A DNA stretch of 33,786 nt. Source: Chloroflexota bacterium. GTDB taxonomy: Bacteria > Chloroflexota > Limnocylindria > Limnocylindrales > CSP1-4. Position numbers and translations under genes: made by a program. Location of the stretch: positions 1-33,786 of the forward strand of contig JAJYKX010000005.1 in assembly GCA_021788175.1 (NCBI GenBank), given 5' to 3'. The notes beneath the pieces are model-generated. The model had not been told where the DNA came from. It saw nothing but the letters and a program-made list of their open reading frames with translations, and made no database searches. This document shows positions 1 to 8,261 of the stretch, piece by piece (positions within the stretch are counted from its first letter, which is position 1; each line of letters opens with the position of its first letter).

Positions 1-125
1 GTGGCCGGGCGGAGCGAGCCGTCCAGGTGCAGGTGGAGCTCGGCCTTGGGCATGCGGCGCAGCAGGGCGTCCAGCCCGGGAGCGAGGCCCGACCGCGAAG
101 CCGCGGGGTTCGCTGGATGCTCCAT
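1..125 (-). CDS. add: Adenosine deaminase, N-terminal fragment (runs off left edge)
   Basis: Only the first 41 codons lie in the window; the gene continues leftward. The reading begins at an ATG at 125 and, after a variable N-terminal stretch, gives MPKAELHLHLDGSLRPA. This is the family opening in which the HLH histidines bind the catalytic zinc of adenosine and aminodeoxyfutalosine deaminases. The enzyme would deaminate adenosine or a related nucleoside in the cytosol for purine salvage. The start is supported by the -10-like TACCAT exactly 6 nt upstream and by the absence of a Shine-Dalgarno, as in other leaderless genes here. It is divergent from the gene at 177. The exact substrate (adenosine, adenine or aminofutalosine) cannot be decided from this fragment. 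Confidence 0.8.
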   Translation of the reverse strand, partial: MEHPANPAASRSGLAPGLDALLRRMPKAELHLHLDGSLRPA

Positions 126-131
126 GGGGCG

Positions 132-137
132 ATGGTA
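132..137 (-). promoter_or_regulatory. -10 element of add (TACCAT)
   Basis: Read on the minus strand, TACCAT is followed by the 6-nt CGCCCC and then the ATG at 125. This spacing would place the transcription start on the A of the start codon. No convincing -35 was recognised. Confidence 0.5.
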
Positions 138-164
138 GCGCGCGGCCCGGGCGGGAACGCGCGA

Positions 165-170
165 TAGACT
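165..170 (+). promoter_or_regulatory. -10 element (TAGACT), leaderless gene at 177
   Basis: TAGACT is followed by CGCGGG (6 nt) and the ATG at 177. There is no purine-rich ribosome-binding site between them, so the mRNA probably starts at the start codon. Confidence 0.55.
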
Positions 171-176
171 CGCGGG

Positions 177-1130
177 ATGCAGGGACGCTGGCGCCGCTCG
201 GGCCGACGGCTGCTCCTCGGCCTGGCCTGGCTGGTCGTCGTCCTGCTCGTCTCCGCCGGTGGCGCCGGGCTGGTCGTCAGCGCCGACCACCTGCCCGGGG
301 ATGCGACGCGCCCCGAGCGGACCTGGGCGCAGGACGTGGCCTTCCAGGCGCGGATCCGGGCGCTCGGTCCCGCGTACGATGCGCTCTCCGGTGACGTCGG
401 GCAGCTGGGGAACGCGGCGCGCAGCGCGCTGGTGGACCTGGTCGCGCGCCGGACGGATCTCCTGGCCGCCGACCTGTCGACCGGCGACGGGCTCCTCGCG
501 TCGATCGACGCGAAAGTCGCGGCGCTCCACCAGTCGCTCGCGGCGGTCGAGGCATCGGCCGACCCGGTGCTGCTCGGGGACCGCTCGCAGGCGATGCTGT
601 CCGCGGCGCAGGCGGCGCTGCAGACCACGGGGCCGCTGCCGGACGACTGGCGCAGCCTGGCCGACCAGGCGCTCCCGGCGATCCAGCTGGTGGACGTGCT
701 GCAGCGCCACGACGACCTGGTCTTCGCGGCGACCCAGCAGGCCCGGGCGGCGCGGTACGCGACCGCGCTCACCACGCTGAGCGAGGCATCTGCCCAGCTC
801 GACCGGGCGCGGGCCACCCGGGACGCGCTCGCCGGCCGCGCCGACGTCTCGACCCTGACCACCTACATCGACCGGATGAGCGCCTACGACCGTGCGCTCG
901 GGGCGCTGTACGCGAACCTGGAGAAGTCCGGCGGCCGGCTCACCGCGCAGGGCCGGCAACTGGTGGCCCGTGTCTCGGCGGCCCAGCAGCTGCTCCCGCC
1001 CGACACCCGGGCCATCGTCGTGATCATGGGGGAGATCGCCCAGGCCGGCCTGAACCAGGCCGCGATCGCGATCGAGGTGGCCCGCGGCGACCTCGGGAAC
1101 GCGGTCGCAGCGCTACACTTCGGCGGCTGA
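177..1130 (+). CDS. Membrane-anchored alpha-helical protein of unknown function
   Basis: This 317-residue protein has a basic N-terminus (RWRRSGRR) followed by one hydrophobic segment at about residues 12-35, so it is an uncleaved anchor or a signal peptide. The remainder is Ala/Leu/Asp/Gln-rich and predicted to be almost all helical, with heptad-like stretches around 60-130 and 190-290. It has no cysteine and no catalytic motif I recognise. It resembles extracytoplasmic helical-bundle proteins of unknown role. ATG was chosen because of the -10 six nt upstream. It is followed 93 nt later by pepA, whose putative promoter overlaps its last codons, so the two may be separately transcribed. No function is assigned. 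Confidence 0.7.
   Translation: MQGRWRRSGRRLLLGLAWLVVVLLVSAGGAGLVVSADHLPGDATRPERTWAQDVAFQARIRALGPAYDALSGDVGQLGNAARSALVDLVARRTDLLAADLSTGDGLLASIDAKVAALHQSLAAVEASADPVLLGDRSQAMLSAAQAALQTTGPLPDDWRSLADQALPAIQLVDVLQRHDDLVFAATQQARAARYATALTTLSEASAQLDRARATRDALAGRADVSTLTTYIDRMSAYDRALGALYANLEKSGGRLTAQGRQLVARVSAAQQLLPPDTRAIVVIMGEIAQAGLNQAAIAIEVARGDLGNAVAALHFGG
1114..1119 (+). promoter_or_regulatory. -10 element (TACACT) for pepA
   Basis: TACACT lies inside the last codons of the upstream gene, about 100 nt before the pepA start. The same hexamer in a similar context (gcTACACT) precedes pncA at 6594. No clear -35 is seen. Confidence 0.35.
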
Positions 1131-1223
1131 CACCCGCGCCCCCGCTCGCACCGTCAGCACCTGCGCGGCGCGACGTGCCCAACCGGCGGTCGTGGCCGGC
1201 GCCCACACAAGGAGCCCGTTCGC

Positions 1224-2747
1224 ATGCAGATCCGGGTCGTCTCCGAGCAGCCGTGGTCCGTGAGTGCCGATCTCCTGGCCGTGCCCGTCCTGGCGGGCGA
1301 GCCGGAGGCTGCCGACGCAGCGGTGCTGGCCGAGCTCGACCGCAGGCTGGGCGGCGCGATCGCCGAGTACCGCCGCTTCGGCGAGGTGGCGGACACGCCG
1401 TTCCGGCGCGTGCTGTTGCGGGGGCAGGACCTCGCCGCCGCCTGGGTCCTCGCGGCGGGAGCGGGCGCGGCGGGCGACTTCGACGCGCTGGCGGCGTACC
1501 GGTTCGCGGCCTCCATCGAGCGCCGGCTCGCCGGTACCGCGGCCACCCGCCTGGCGATCTGGCTCCCCCGGTCATTCCTGGGCCGCCCGGGTCTCGATGC
1601 CGCAGACCTGGCGATGCTGGTGGCGCGCGGGGTGGTGGAAGGCGAGTACGACCCGGCCTCGCTCTATCGCAACGATTATCACGACGCACCCCCGCGGCTC
1701 GACGAGCTCGTCCTGGTCGCGCCGGGTGCCGACGTCGCCGCCCTGCAGGCCGCGGCCGAGCGCGGTGTCACCATCGGGGAAGGCGCGCGGATCGCGCGCG
1801 ACCTGGCGAACCGCGCGTCCAACGACGTGAGCCCGGAGGTGCTGGCGGACGCGGCCACGGACCTGGCGCGGGCGAACGGGCTCTCCATCGACGTGATCGG
1901 CCCGGAGCGGGCGGCCGAGATGGGCATGGGCATGTTCATGGCCGTCGGGCGCGGCAGCGACAACCCGCCGCGCCTGATCGTGCTGCGGAACGGCCGCGAC
2001 GGCGCGCTGGATGCCCAGGGCCGGCTCCTCGGCCTGGTGGGCAAGGGCGTCACCTTCGATTCCGGCGGCATCTCGATCAAGCCGGCCGACCGGATGGAAG
2101 AGATGAAGATGGACAAGACCGGCGCCTGCACGGTCATCGCGGCCATCGTCACCGCCCACCGGCTCGCCCCGGACCTGCCGCTCCTGGCCCTCGCACCGGC
2201 GGTGGAGAACATGCCCGGCCCGCACTCCACGCGCCCGGGCGACATCGTGCGCGCGTTGAACGGCAAGACCGTCGAGGTGCAGAACACGGACGCCGAGGGC
2301 CGGTTGATCCTGGGCGACGCGCTCACCTACGCCGAGCGGCTGGGGGCGACCCACCTGGTGGACGTCGCCACGCTCACCGGTGCCGTGGAGCGCGCCTTCG
2401 GCAAGCAGGTCACCGGTGCCTTCGGGACGCCGCAGTCCTGGTTCGACGCGGTGGCCGCGGCCGGCGCCCGGCAGGCCGAACGGTACTGGCAGATCCCGCT
2501 CGTGGACGAGTACGTGCGCGACATGGAGAGCTGGTACGCCGACCTGCAGAACAGCGGTCCAGCCGACGGCTCGCTGGTGAAGAGCGGGCTCTTCCTCCGC
2601 GAGTTCCGCACCCGGCCGTGGGCGCATCTCGACATCGGCGGCAGCGCATACCTCCGGAAGGAGATGGCGTGGGCGCCGCGGGGCGCCACCGGCGTGACCC
2701 ACGCGACGCTCGTCCAGCTCGCGCTGGAGGGCGTGGCGCAGGGCTGA
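1224..2747 (+). CDS. pepA: Leucyl aminopeptidase, M17 family
   Basis: The 507-residue length is typical for M17 enzymes, which are cytosolic hexameric di-metal aminopeptidases that remove N-terminal residues in peptide turnover. The N-terminal domain (about 1-170) is a variable macro-like fold. The catalytic domain carries the full two-metal set: K274 and D279 in GKGVTFDSGG, D297 in MKMDKTGA, and D356 and E358 in NTDAEGR. The catalytic K286 (ISIKPA) and R360 are also present. The late LTGA motif is conserved. The start ATG has an AAGGAG about 9 nt upstream, unlike the leaderless neighbours, consistent with a longer 5' leader. Nothing suggests inactivation. Confidence 0.95.
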   Translation: MQIRVVSEQPWSVSADLLAVPVLAGEPEAADAAVLAELDRRLGGAIAEYRRFGEVADTPFRRVLLRGQDLAAAWVLAAGAGAAGDFDALAAYRFAASIERRLAGTAATRLAIWLPRSFLGRPGLDAADLAMLVARGVVEGEYDPASLYRNDYHDAPPRLDELVLVAPGADVAALQAAAERGVTIGEGARIARDLANRASNDVSPEVLADAATDLARANGLSIDVIGPERAAEMGMGMFMAVGRGSDNPPRLIVLRNGRDGALDAQGRLLGLVGKGVTFDSGGISIKPADRMEEMKMDKTGACTVIAAIVTAHRLAPDLPLLALAPAVENMPGPHSTRPGDIVRALNGKTVEVQNTDAEGRLILGDALTYAERLGATHLVDVATLTGAVERAFGKQVTGAFGTPQSWFDAVAAAGARQAERYWQIPLVDEYVRDMESWYADLQNSGPADGSLVKSGLFLREFRTRPWAHLDIGGSAYLRKEMAWAPRGATGVTHATLVQLALEGVAQG

Positions 2748-2816
2748 GCCGGTCCCGGACCAGCGGCAGCCTGCGACCGGGACCACCGGCGGGTTGCCTG
2801 CGCGCACCGGCGAAGG

Positions 2817-2822
2817 CACGAT
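2817..2822 (+). promoter_or_regulatory. Weak -10-like element (CACGAT), 6 nt before GTG start
   Basis: CACGAT is followed by CCCGCC and then the GTG at 2829. It departs from TANNNT at the first base but has the same 6-nt spacing as the stronger examples at 165 and 5054. Confidence 0.3.
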
Positions 2823-2828
2823 CCCGCC

Positions 2829-3485
2829 GTGGTAGCGACCCTGACCTGGCTGCCCGCCGCCGCGCTCGGTCTCGCCGGCGCCGTCTACGGCGTCCTCGCG
2901 GACCGGCTCGCGGCCCGCTGGCCGGAACACGAGACGCCGGGGATCCGGTCGCCCGACTGGCGGACGGGCCTGGTGCTCCTGCTCTCCGCCGGTGCGTTCG
3001 CCGCGCTGCCGGCCCGGTTCGGCTCGGGCCGGGACCTCCTGCTGGCCGGCGTCTTCTTCGCCGCGCTGGTGGTCCTGCTGGCGACCGACCTCGACCAGCG
3101 CCTCCTGCCCGACGAGCTGACCCTGCCGCTGATCCCGGCCACGCTCCTGGTGCTCCTGGCGGGCTGGAACCCCGTGCTGGCGGACAAGCAGCTCGGCGTG
3201 GCCAGCGGGCTGGCGGCGGCGATCCTCGCCCCGCTCTTCCTTGGAGTGACCGGCGCCCTCTTCCGCGGCGCCCTCGGGATGGGCGACCTGAAGCTCGCGA
3301 TCAGCCTGGGCCTGGCGTGCGGGCTCTCGCAGCTGTTCGCCGGGTTCGTGGTGGCGTCCCTGGCGTCGGGCGTGGTCCTCGTCGCGCTGCTCGCGTCGCG
3401 ACGTCTGGGGCTGCGGAGCGCGATCCCGTTCGGCCCGATCCTGATCCTGGCCGCGTTCCTGGCCGTGCTCCGGCCGGTGACGTGA
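2829..3485 (+). CDS. Prepilin peptidase (A24 family), short form
   Basis: This polytopic membrane protein of 218 residues has the two catalytic aspartates of A24 peptidases: D86 in [15 protein letters not shown] and D152 in GMGDLK. It has about six to seven hydrophobic segments. Such enzymes cleave the leader of type IV prepilin-like proteins at the cytoplasmic face of the membrane. The usual N-terminal cytoplasmic loop with CxxC motifs, which carries the N-methyltransferase activity of PilD, is absent; residues 20-45 hold only a short loop. The protein may therefore process without methylating, or serve Tad-type or archaellin-like substrates. No pilin or pilus assembly gene is nearby. GTG was chosen because no upstream in-frame alternative fits better and -10-like spacing matches the neighbours. 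Confidence 0.85.
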   Translation: MVATLTWLPAAALGLAGAVYGVLADRLAARWPEHETPGIRSPDWRTGLVLLLSAGAFAALPARFGSGRDLLLAGVFFAALVVLLATDLDQRLLPDELTLPLIPATLLVLLAGWNPVLADKQLGVASGLAAAILAPLFLGVTGALFRGALGMGDLKLAISLGLACGLSQLFAGFVVASLASGVVLVALLASRRLGLRSAIPFGPILILAAFLAVLRPVT

Positions 3486-3504
3486 TGGCCGATGCCGGGT
3501 CGCG

Positions 3505-3534
3505 TTGCGGCGGCTGGACGCCTGCGGCTATCAT
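3505..3534 (+). promoter_or_regulatory. Promoter (TTGCGG - 18 nt - TATCAT) for the M23 peptidase gene
   Basis: A -35-like TTGCGG at 3505-3510 and -10 TATCAT at 3529-3534 are separated by 18 nt. Transcription from here would give an untranslated leader of about 120 nt before the ATG at 3661. A second candidate, CACGAT at 3649-3654, sits exactly 6 nt before that ATG and would give a leaderless transcript. I see no known riboswitch consensus in the leader. Confidence 0.4.
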
Positions 3535-3660
3535 GCGCCCAGCCGGAGTCGTTCCCGCGAGCCGTGCCCTCTCGCTCGAACGGCGCACCACCGGCGGGCC
3601 TGGACAGCGCGGGGCGCCCGCAGGGGCGTCGCATGGAGTCGAAGCCTGCACGATGATGCG

Positions 3661-4989
3661 ATGGGTCGCATAGGACACGCGGTTCACGGGCGGCGGGCAC
3701 TGCTGGCAGCGCTGCTCGTGGTTCCCCTTCTCTTCGGCACCCTCGGCGGCCCCGCCACGGCACAGGCAGACCCCCTCTCCGATGCGCTCAAGGCCCAGAA
3801 GGCCCTGGAGGCGCAGATCGCCGCGCAGCGCCAGCAGATCAAGGCGCTGCAGGCCAGCGAGGCGCAGCTGCAGGGCGTGCTGGCAGACACGGCGGCCCAG
3901 CTCAAGGGGATCAACGTCCAGCAGTCGACGCTGCAGGCGAACGTGACCGCCGCCCAGAAGGCACTCGCCGACGTCCGGGCGAAGTACACCGCCCTGGTCA
4001 CCCAGGTCGGGAACCTGGACGCGCAGCTGAGCGCGCTCGACACCAAGATCCAGGCCGGTCAGCAGCTGCTGGTGGACCAGCGCTCCACGCTGGCCAGTCA
4101 CATCGCCGACGCCTACATCACGCAGCAGACGTCGTTGCTCGAGCAGCTGCTGTCGGCGCACTCGCTGGCCGACGTGCTGGCCGACGTCGGCTACTACCTG
4201 CGCATCGGCAACCAGGACGCCCAGCTCGCCCAGCAGATCCAGGCCAACCAGGTCACCCTGGCGACACTGCAGCAGACCACCGCGCAGACGCGCTCGCAGA
4301 CCCAGGACCTGCGCCTCTCGACCTACCAGGCGAAGGACGAGATGACCGGCCAACGCGACGCACTCCTCGCCGCACAGAAGCAGCTGAACGCGCTCGCGGC
4401 GAAGACGAAGGCCGTGCAGGCCGCCCAGCTCGCCGCGTTCAGCAAGCTGAAGCTCACCAAGTCGCAGGCGGCGGCACGGCTCGCCGACGAGCAGAAGTCC
4501 CTCGACCAGCTGTCCAACCTGATCGCGAAGCTCGTCGCGGAACAGCAGAGCATCCCGTCGCAGTACAACGGGACGCTGATGTGGCCGATGGCCGGCGTGG
4601 TCACCCAGGAGTTCGGGTGCACCGGCTTCATCGCCGAGCCGCCACTCGGCAACTGCGCCCACTTCCACTCCGGGATCGACATCGTGGCGCCGGAGTACAC
4701 GCCCATCCGGGCGGCAGGGGACGGCACGGTGGTGTTCGTCGGGCCCAACCCGTACGACCCGCCCAACCTGCGGGCATGGATCGTGATCATCGCCCACTCG
4801 CAGAGCCTGCTCACCTGGTACGCGCACATCGACAACTACACCCACCCGCCGGCCGTCTACAAGGGCGAGGTCGTGCAGAAGGGCCAGGTCATCGCCTACG
4901 AGGGCGACACCGGCAACAGCACCGGGCCCCACCTGCACTGGGCCGTGGAGCTGAACGGCACGTTCGTCAACCCGCGGCTCTTCCTGTGA
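3661..4989 (+). CDS. Secreted coiled-coil M23 (LytM-type) peptidase
   Basis: This 442-residue protein starts [12 protein letters not shown] and has a hydrophobic signal segment at about 14-37 ending near ATAQAD. Next come two long Gln/Ala/Leu-rich coiled coils (about 38-290), similar to EnvC/NlpD-type activators. The C-terminal M23 domain (about 300-442) keeps the zinc site: H336 and D340 in HFHSGID, H389 in WYAHID, and H424/H426 in GPHLHW. It is thus probably an active endopeptidase cutting peptidoglycan cross-links at division or separation. An in-frame upstream start at 3505 would add an Arg-rich 52-residue prefix ahead of the signal peptide, so ATG 3661 is preferred. A strong hairpin follows the stop. 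Confidence 0.9.
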   Translation: MGRIGHAVHGRRALLAALLVVPLLFGTLGGPATAQADPLSDALKAQKALEAQIAAQRQQIKALQASEAQLQGVLADTAAQLKGINVQQSTLQANVTAAQKALADVRAKYTALVTQVGNLDAQLSALDTKIQAGQQLLVDQRSTLASHIADAYITQQTSLLEQLLSAHSLADVLADVGYYLRIGNQDAQLAQQIQANQVTLATLQQTTAQTRSQTQDLRLSTYQAKDEMTGQRDALLAAQKQLNALAAKTKAVQAAQLAAFSKLKLTKSQAAARLADEQKSLDQLSNLIAKLVAEQQSIPSQYNGTLMWPMAGVVTQEFGCTGFIAEPPLGNCAHFHSGIDIVAPEYTPIRAAGDGTVVFVGPNPYDPPNLRAWIVIIAHSQSLLTWYAHIDNYTHPPAVYKGEVVQKGQVIAYEGDTGNSTGPHLHWAVELNGTFVNPRLFL

Positions 4990-4995
4990 GCGTGC

Positions 4996-5034
4996 CCCGG
5001 ACCGCCGCGATCGCAGCCGACGCGGCGGACCGGG
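4996..5034. terminator. Strong GC hairpin between M23 gene and glgC1
   Basis: CCCGG, A, CCGCCGCG (4996-5009) pairs with CGCGGCGG, A, CCGGG (5021-5034) around an 11-nt loop. This makes 13 base pairs with one A-A mismatch. There is no T tract, as is common in very GC-rich genomes. It probably insulates the M23 gene from the glgC1 promoter just downstream. Confidence 0.5.
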
Positions 5035-5053
5035 ACGGGCGCCGCTCGTGGTG

Positions 5054-5059
5054 TAGGAT
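5054..5059 (+). promoter_or_regulatory. -10 element of glgC1 (TAGGAT), leaderless
   Basis: TAGGAT is followed by CGCGCC (6 nt) and the GTG at 5066, with no Shine-Dalgarno. The transcription start is predicted at the G of GTG. Confidence 0.55.
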
Positions 5060-5065
5060 CGCGCC

Positions 5066-6475
5066 GTGAAGGGCGTCCTCGCGGTCATCCTGGCGGGCGG
5101 AGAGGGCGAGCGGCTCTCGATCCTCTCCTCGGTGCGCGCCAAGCCCGCGGTGCCGTTCGGGGGCAAGTACCGGATCATCGATTTCGCGCTCAGCAACTGC
5201 GTCAACAGCGACGTGGACAACGTCGTGGTGCTGACCCAGTACAACCCGCGCTCGCTCAACGACCACATCGGGTCGGGGCGCCCCTGGGACCTGGACCGCA
5301 CCAGCGGGGGGATCCGCCTGCTCCAGCCGTACGTCTCGCGAGGCCGGCCCAACGAGTGGTACCGCGGCACCGCCGACGCCGTGCTGCGCAACATCGAGGT
5401 GGTGCGGCAGGCGCCAGGCGACACCGTGCTGGTGCTGGCCGGCGACCACATCTACAAGATGGACTACCAGCCGTTCCTCGCGGCGCACCGCCGGCACCGG
5501 GCGGACGTCACGATCGCGGTGCGCACGGTTCCCATCGAGGACGCAAGCCGCTTCGGCATCGTCACGCTGGACGACGGCGACCGGGTGGTGGACTGGCAGG
5601 AGAAGCCCAGGGTCCCGCGCAGCAACCTCGTCAGCATGGGGATCTACGTCTTCTCGAAGCGCGCCCTCCTCCACTGGCTCGACGAGACGCGGATCGACTT
5701 CGGCGCCCACGTGATCCCCGCGATGCTGACCGGCGGGGCCAGGGTCTTCGGCTACCGGTTCGACGGCTACTGGCAGGACGTGGGCACCATCGAGAGCTAC
5801 TGGCAGGCCACCATGGACCTGCTGGACGAACGGCCGGAGCTCGACCTCTACGACACGGGCTGGCTCATCCACACGCGGTCCGAGGAGCGCGCCCCGGCCC
5901 GCATCGGGCCGACCGCGAGCGTCCACCGCAGCATGATCAGCCACGGCTGCGTGATCTACGGCACGGTCGAGCACTCGGTGCTCTCGCCGGGCGTGCGGGT
6001 GGACGTGGGCGCGGTGGTCCGGGACAGCATCGTCATGTTCGACTGCGTGATCCGTGCCGGGGCGCAGGTGGATCGCGCCATCCTGGACAAGAAGGTCTCG
6101 GTCGGGTCCAACGCCGTGGTCGGCGAGGGGAGCGACCTCACCATTCCGAACCGGCAGGAGCCGACGCGCCTCAACACCGGCATCACCGTGGTCGGCAAGC
6201 GCGCCATGATCCCCACCGGCGTGCGCCTGGGGCGCAACGTGAAGATCGCCGAGGATGTCCGGGCCGGCGACTTCCGCGGCCGCGTGGTGCGCAGCGGGCA
6301 GACCGTCGAGCACCGCGCGTCGGCGGACTCGCGAGGTGCATCCCGCACGGCGGGAGACCGGGCCGTGTCGGTCGCCGTCAGGCCGGCGGACGGTGCGACG
6401 GCCGCGGCGGGGCACGGGCGAGGCGACGGATCCGACCTTCCGGCGGCCCGCCACATCTCCGGCCCGATCGACTGA
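5066..6475 (+). CDS. glgC: Glucose-1-phosphate adenylyltransferase, copy 1
   Basis: The enzyme makes ADP-glucose from ATP and glucose-1-phosphate, the committed step of bacterial glycogen synthesis. The nucleotidyltransferase domain starts at the N-terminus ([11 protein letters not shown]). It has the lysine of [13 protein letters not shown], the catalytic aspartate of [11 protein letters not shown] and the sugar-phosphate lysine of the QEKP motif (about residue 179). The C-terminal left-handed beta-helix (about 290-415) carries hexapeptide repeats. Residues about 415-469 form an Ala/Arg/Gly-rich tail not needed for the fold and possibly a local expansion. The activator-loop motif differs from enterobacterial GlgC ([11 protein letters not shown] where PLTxxRAKP is usual), and this is shared with copy 2 at 24747. 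GTG start; leaderless promoter. No glycogen synthase or branching enzyme is adjacent. Confidence 0.88.
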   Translation: MKGVLAVILAGGEGERLSILSSVRAKPAVPFGGKYRIIDFALSNCVNSDVDNVVVLTQYNPRSLNDHIGSGRPWDLDRTSGGIRLLQPYVSRGRPNEWYRGTADAVLRNIEVVRQAPGDTVLVLAGDHIYKMDYQPFLAAHRRHRADVTIAVRTVPIEDASRFGIVTLDDGDRVVDWQEKPRVPRSNLVSMGIYVFSKRALLHWLDETRIDFGAHVIPAMLTGGARVFGYRFDGYWQDVGTIESYWQATMDLLDERPELDLYDTGWLIHTRSEERAPARIGPTASVHRSMISHGCVIYGTVEHSVLSPGVRVDVGAVVRDSIVMFDCVIRAGAQVDRAILDKKVSVGSNAVVGEGSDLTIPNRQEPTRLNTGITVVGKRAMIPTGVRLGRNVKIAEDVRAGDFRGRVVRSGQTVEHRASADSRGASRTAGDRAVSVAVRPADGATAAAGHGRGDGSDLPAARHISGPID

Positions 6476-6553
6476 CCACGGACGCCACGCGGGACGGCGG
6501 GGAGGTGCCCGGCCCTGGCGGCCGCCTGCCGGAGCGCTTCGCGGCGGCGCCGA

Positions 6554-6571
6554 CCGGTCCGGCGGGACCGG
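6554..6571. promoter_or_regulatory. Perfect 7-bp inverted repeat upstream of the pncA promoter
   Basis: CCGGTCC, GGCG, GGACCGG forms a perfect stem with a 4-nt loop. It lies 22 nt before the -10 of pncA, where the -35 region is expected. It could be an operator for an NAD-metabolism repressor or simply the glgC1 terminator; the sequence alone does not decide. Confidence 0.35.
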
Positions 6572-6593
6572 CTGGGCCCGGGGAGACCCCTGC

Positions 6594-6599
6594 TACACT
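6594..6599 (+). promoter_or_regulatory. Extended -10 (TGCTACACT) of the pncA-pncB operon
   Basis: TG at 6591-6592 one base before TACACT makes an extended -10, which can compensate for the lack of a clear -35. The 5' leader would be about 55 nt and ends in an AGGAGG ribosome-binding site. Confidence 0.45.
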
Positions 6600-6659
6600 C
6601 GCCCCCGGCGGCCGCGACGCGGAGCGGGGGACGCCGGACACGGAGAGGACAGGAGGCAG

Positions 6660-7214
6660 GTGAAGGCCGTCATCGTCGTCGACATGCTCCGCGGGTTCCT
6701 CGAGCCCGGGCGCGCCCTCTACGGTGGAGACGCCTGCCGGGCCATCATCCCGGCCACCCGCGAGTTCCTCGAGCGACAGCGCGACCAGGGGGCGCTGCTC
6801 GTCTTCCTGGCGGACACCCACGATCCGGACGACCTCGAGTTTCGCATGTTCCCTCGGCACTGCGTCCGGGGCACGGACGAGGTCGAGGTGATCCCCGAGC
6901 TGGCCGATCTGCGGGCGGCCGGCATCGTCGTGCCCAAGCGCCGCTACAGCGGGTTCTTCGACACGCCGCTCGACGTGATCCTGAGCGACCGCGACGTCAC
7001 CGAGGTGGCCATGGTCGGCGTCATGACCGACATCTGCGTGCTGCACACCGCGGCGGATCTGCGGAACCGCGACTACGAGACCACCGTCGTGACCGACTGC
7101 GTGGCCTCGTTCGACCCGGCCGCGCACGCGTTCGCGCTGGCGCACATGCGCGACATCCTGGGCGCACGGCTGGCAACCAGCGCCGAACTGGCCGGCACGG
7201 CCGCACGGGAGTAG
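6660..7214 (+). CDS. pncA: Nicotinamidase (isochorismatase-fold)
   Basis: The 184-residue protein hydrolyses nicotinamide to nicotinate and ammonia in NAD salvage. The catalytic triad is visible as D8 (VVDM), K93 (VPKRRYSG) and C126 (TDICVLHT). The metal site is D52, H54, E60 and H67 in DTHDPDDLEFRMFPRH, with glutamate as third ligand as in some bacterial nicotinamidases. FPRHCVRGT matches the FPxHCxxGT signature that separates nicotinamidases from other isochorismatase relatives. GTG start with AGGAGG 5 nt upstream. The next gene, encoding the enzyme that uses the product nicotinate, begins 3 nt after the stop, which strongly supports the assignment. Confidence 0.9.
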   Translation: MKAVIVVDMLRGFLEPGRALYGGDACRAIIPATREFLERQRDQGALLVFLADTHDPDDLEFRMFPRHCVRGTDEVEVIPELADLRAAGIVVPKRRYSGFFDTPLDVILSDRDVTEVAMVGVMTDICVLHTAADLRNRDYETTVVTDCVASFDPAAHAFALAHMRDILGARLATSAELAGTAARE

Positions 7215-7217
7215 GGG

Positions 7218-8255
7218 ATGGATCAGACACGCCCGCTGCGCCGCCGCCCGTCGAGGGCGATCCTCGAGGGCGACTCGGCGGACGTCTACTTCTACCGCGC
7301 CCAGCAGGTGCTGGAGCGCGAGGGGATCAACCCCGTCGTGGTGATGGAGGTCTTCTCGCGGCAGTCCGGCGTGCTGTGCGGCATCGACGAGGCCAAGACC
7401 CTGCTGGCCCACGCGCTGCGCGACGCGCCGCCCGGCGAGGTGACGCTGGAGGCCCTCGCGGACGGGGATCTCTTCGCCGACCGCGAGATCGTGCTCCGGA
7501 TCCGGGCCCGGTACCGGCTCTTCGGGCTGTACGAGACCGCCATGCTCGGGATGATGGCCCAGTCCACGGGATGGGCCACGGCCGCGCGGCGCTGCGTGGA
7601 GGCGGCCGCTCCGCAGCCGGTGATCAGCTTCGGCGCGCGCCACGTGCACCCGAACATCTCCGACACGCTGGACTACGCGGCCATCGTGGGCGGCTGTGTC
7701 GGCGCGTCCACGCCCGCGGGCGCACGGCTCTCCGGCCTGCGTCCGACCGGGACCATGCCTCACGCCCTGGTCCTGATGTTCGGGGACACGGTGCGGGCGG
7801 CCGAGGCGTTCGACCGCGACCTGCCGCCGGACGTCCCGCGGATCGTCCTGGTGGACACCTTCAAGGACGAGGCGGAGGAGGCGCTGCGCGTCGCCGATGC
7901 CCTGGGAGACCGGCTCTACGGGATCCGCCTCGACACGCCGTCCGAGCGGGGCCGTGTGACGGCCGACCTGGTGACCGAGGTCCGGGCCAGGCTCGACCAG
8001 GCCGGGTATCGCCACGTGAAGATCATCATCAGCGGCGGGCTCAACCCGGACCGGATCGCCTACTTCAAGGAGCGCGGCGCCCCGGTCGACTCGTTCGCGG
8101 TGGGGAGCTACATCAGCGGGGCGAGCCCGATCGACTTCACCGGGGACCTCAAGGAGATCGACGGCAAGCCGATCGCCAAGCGGGGGCGGATCCCCGGGAT
8201 CACGCCCAGCCCCAGGCTGCGGCCGGTCGATCTCTCGGAGTGGCTGGGGGAGTAG
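7218..8255 (+). CDS. pncB: Nicotinate phosphoribosyltransferase, short form
   Basis: This protein converts nicotinate plus PRPP to nicotinate mononucleotide, following the nicotinamidase step. It is 345 residues long, closer to the compact archaeal-type NAPRTase than to the 400-480 residue enterobacterial form. Family features include the QAPxxH-like N-terminal domain, FGARHVHPNISDTLDYAA with the substrate-binding arginine-histidine, the LVDTFKDE strand, the phosphate loop IIISGGLNPDRI, and SFAVGSYIS near the end. The start ATG overlaps no other gene and has GGAG in the pncA tail as ribosome-binding site. The stop is only 6 nt from the convergent gcvPB stop. Confidence 0.88.
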   Translation: MDQTRPLRRRPSRAILEGDSADVYFYRAQQVLEREGINPVVVMEVFSRQSGVLCGIDEAKTLLAHALRDAPPGEVTLEALADGDLFADREIVLRIRARYRLFGLYETAMLGMMAQSTGWATAARRCVEAAAPQPVISFGARHVHPNISDTLDYAAIVGGCVGASTPAGARLSGLRPTGTMPHALVLMFGDTVRAAEAFDRDLPPDVPRIVLVDTFKDEAEEALRVADALGDRLYGIRLDTPSERGRVTADLVTEVRARLDQAGYRHVKIIISGGLNPDRIAYFKERGAPVDSFAVGSYISGASPIDFTGDLKEIDGKPIAKRGRIPGITPSPRLRPVDLSEWLGE

Positions 8256-8261
8256 CCACCC

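Noticed and set aside
3505-3660. Upstream in-frame extension of the M23 peptidase gene
   Set aside because: It adds an Arg-rich prefix in front of a clear signal peptide and covers a promoter; ATG 3661 fits better.
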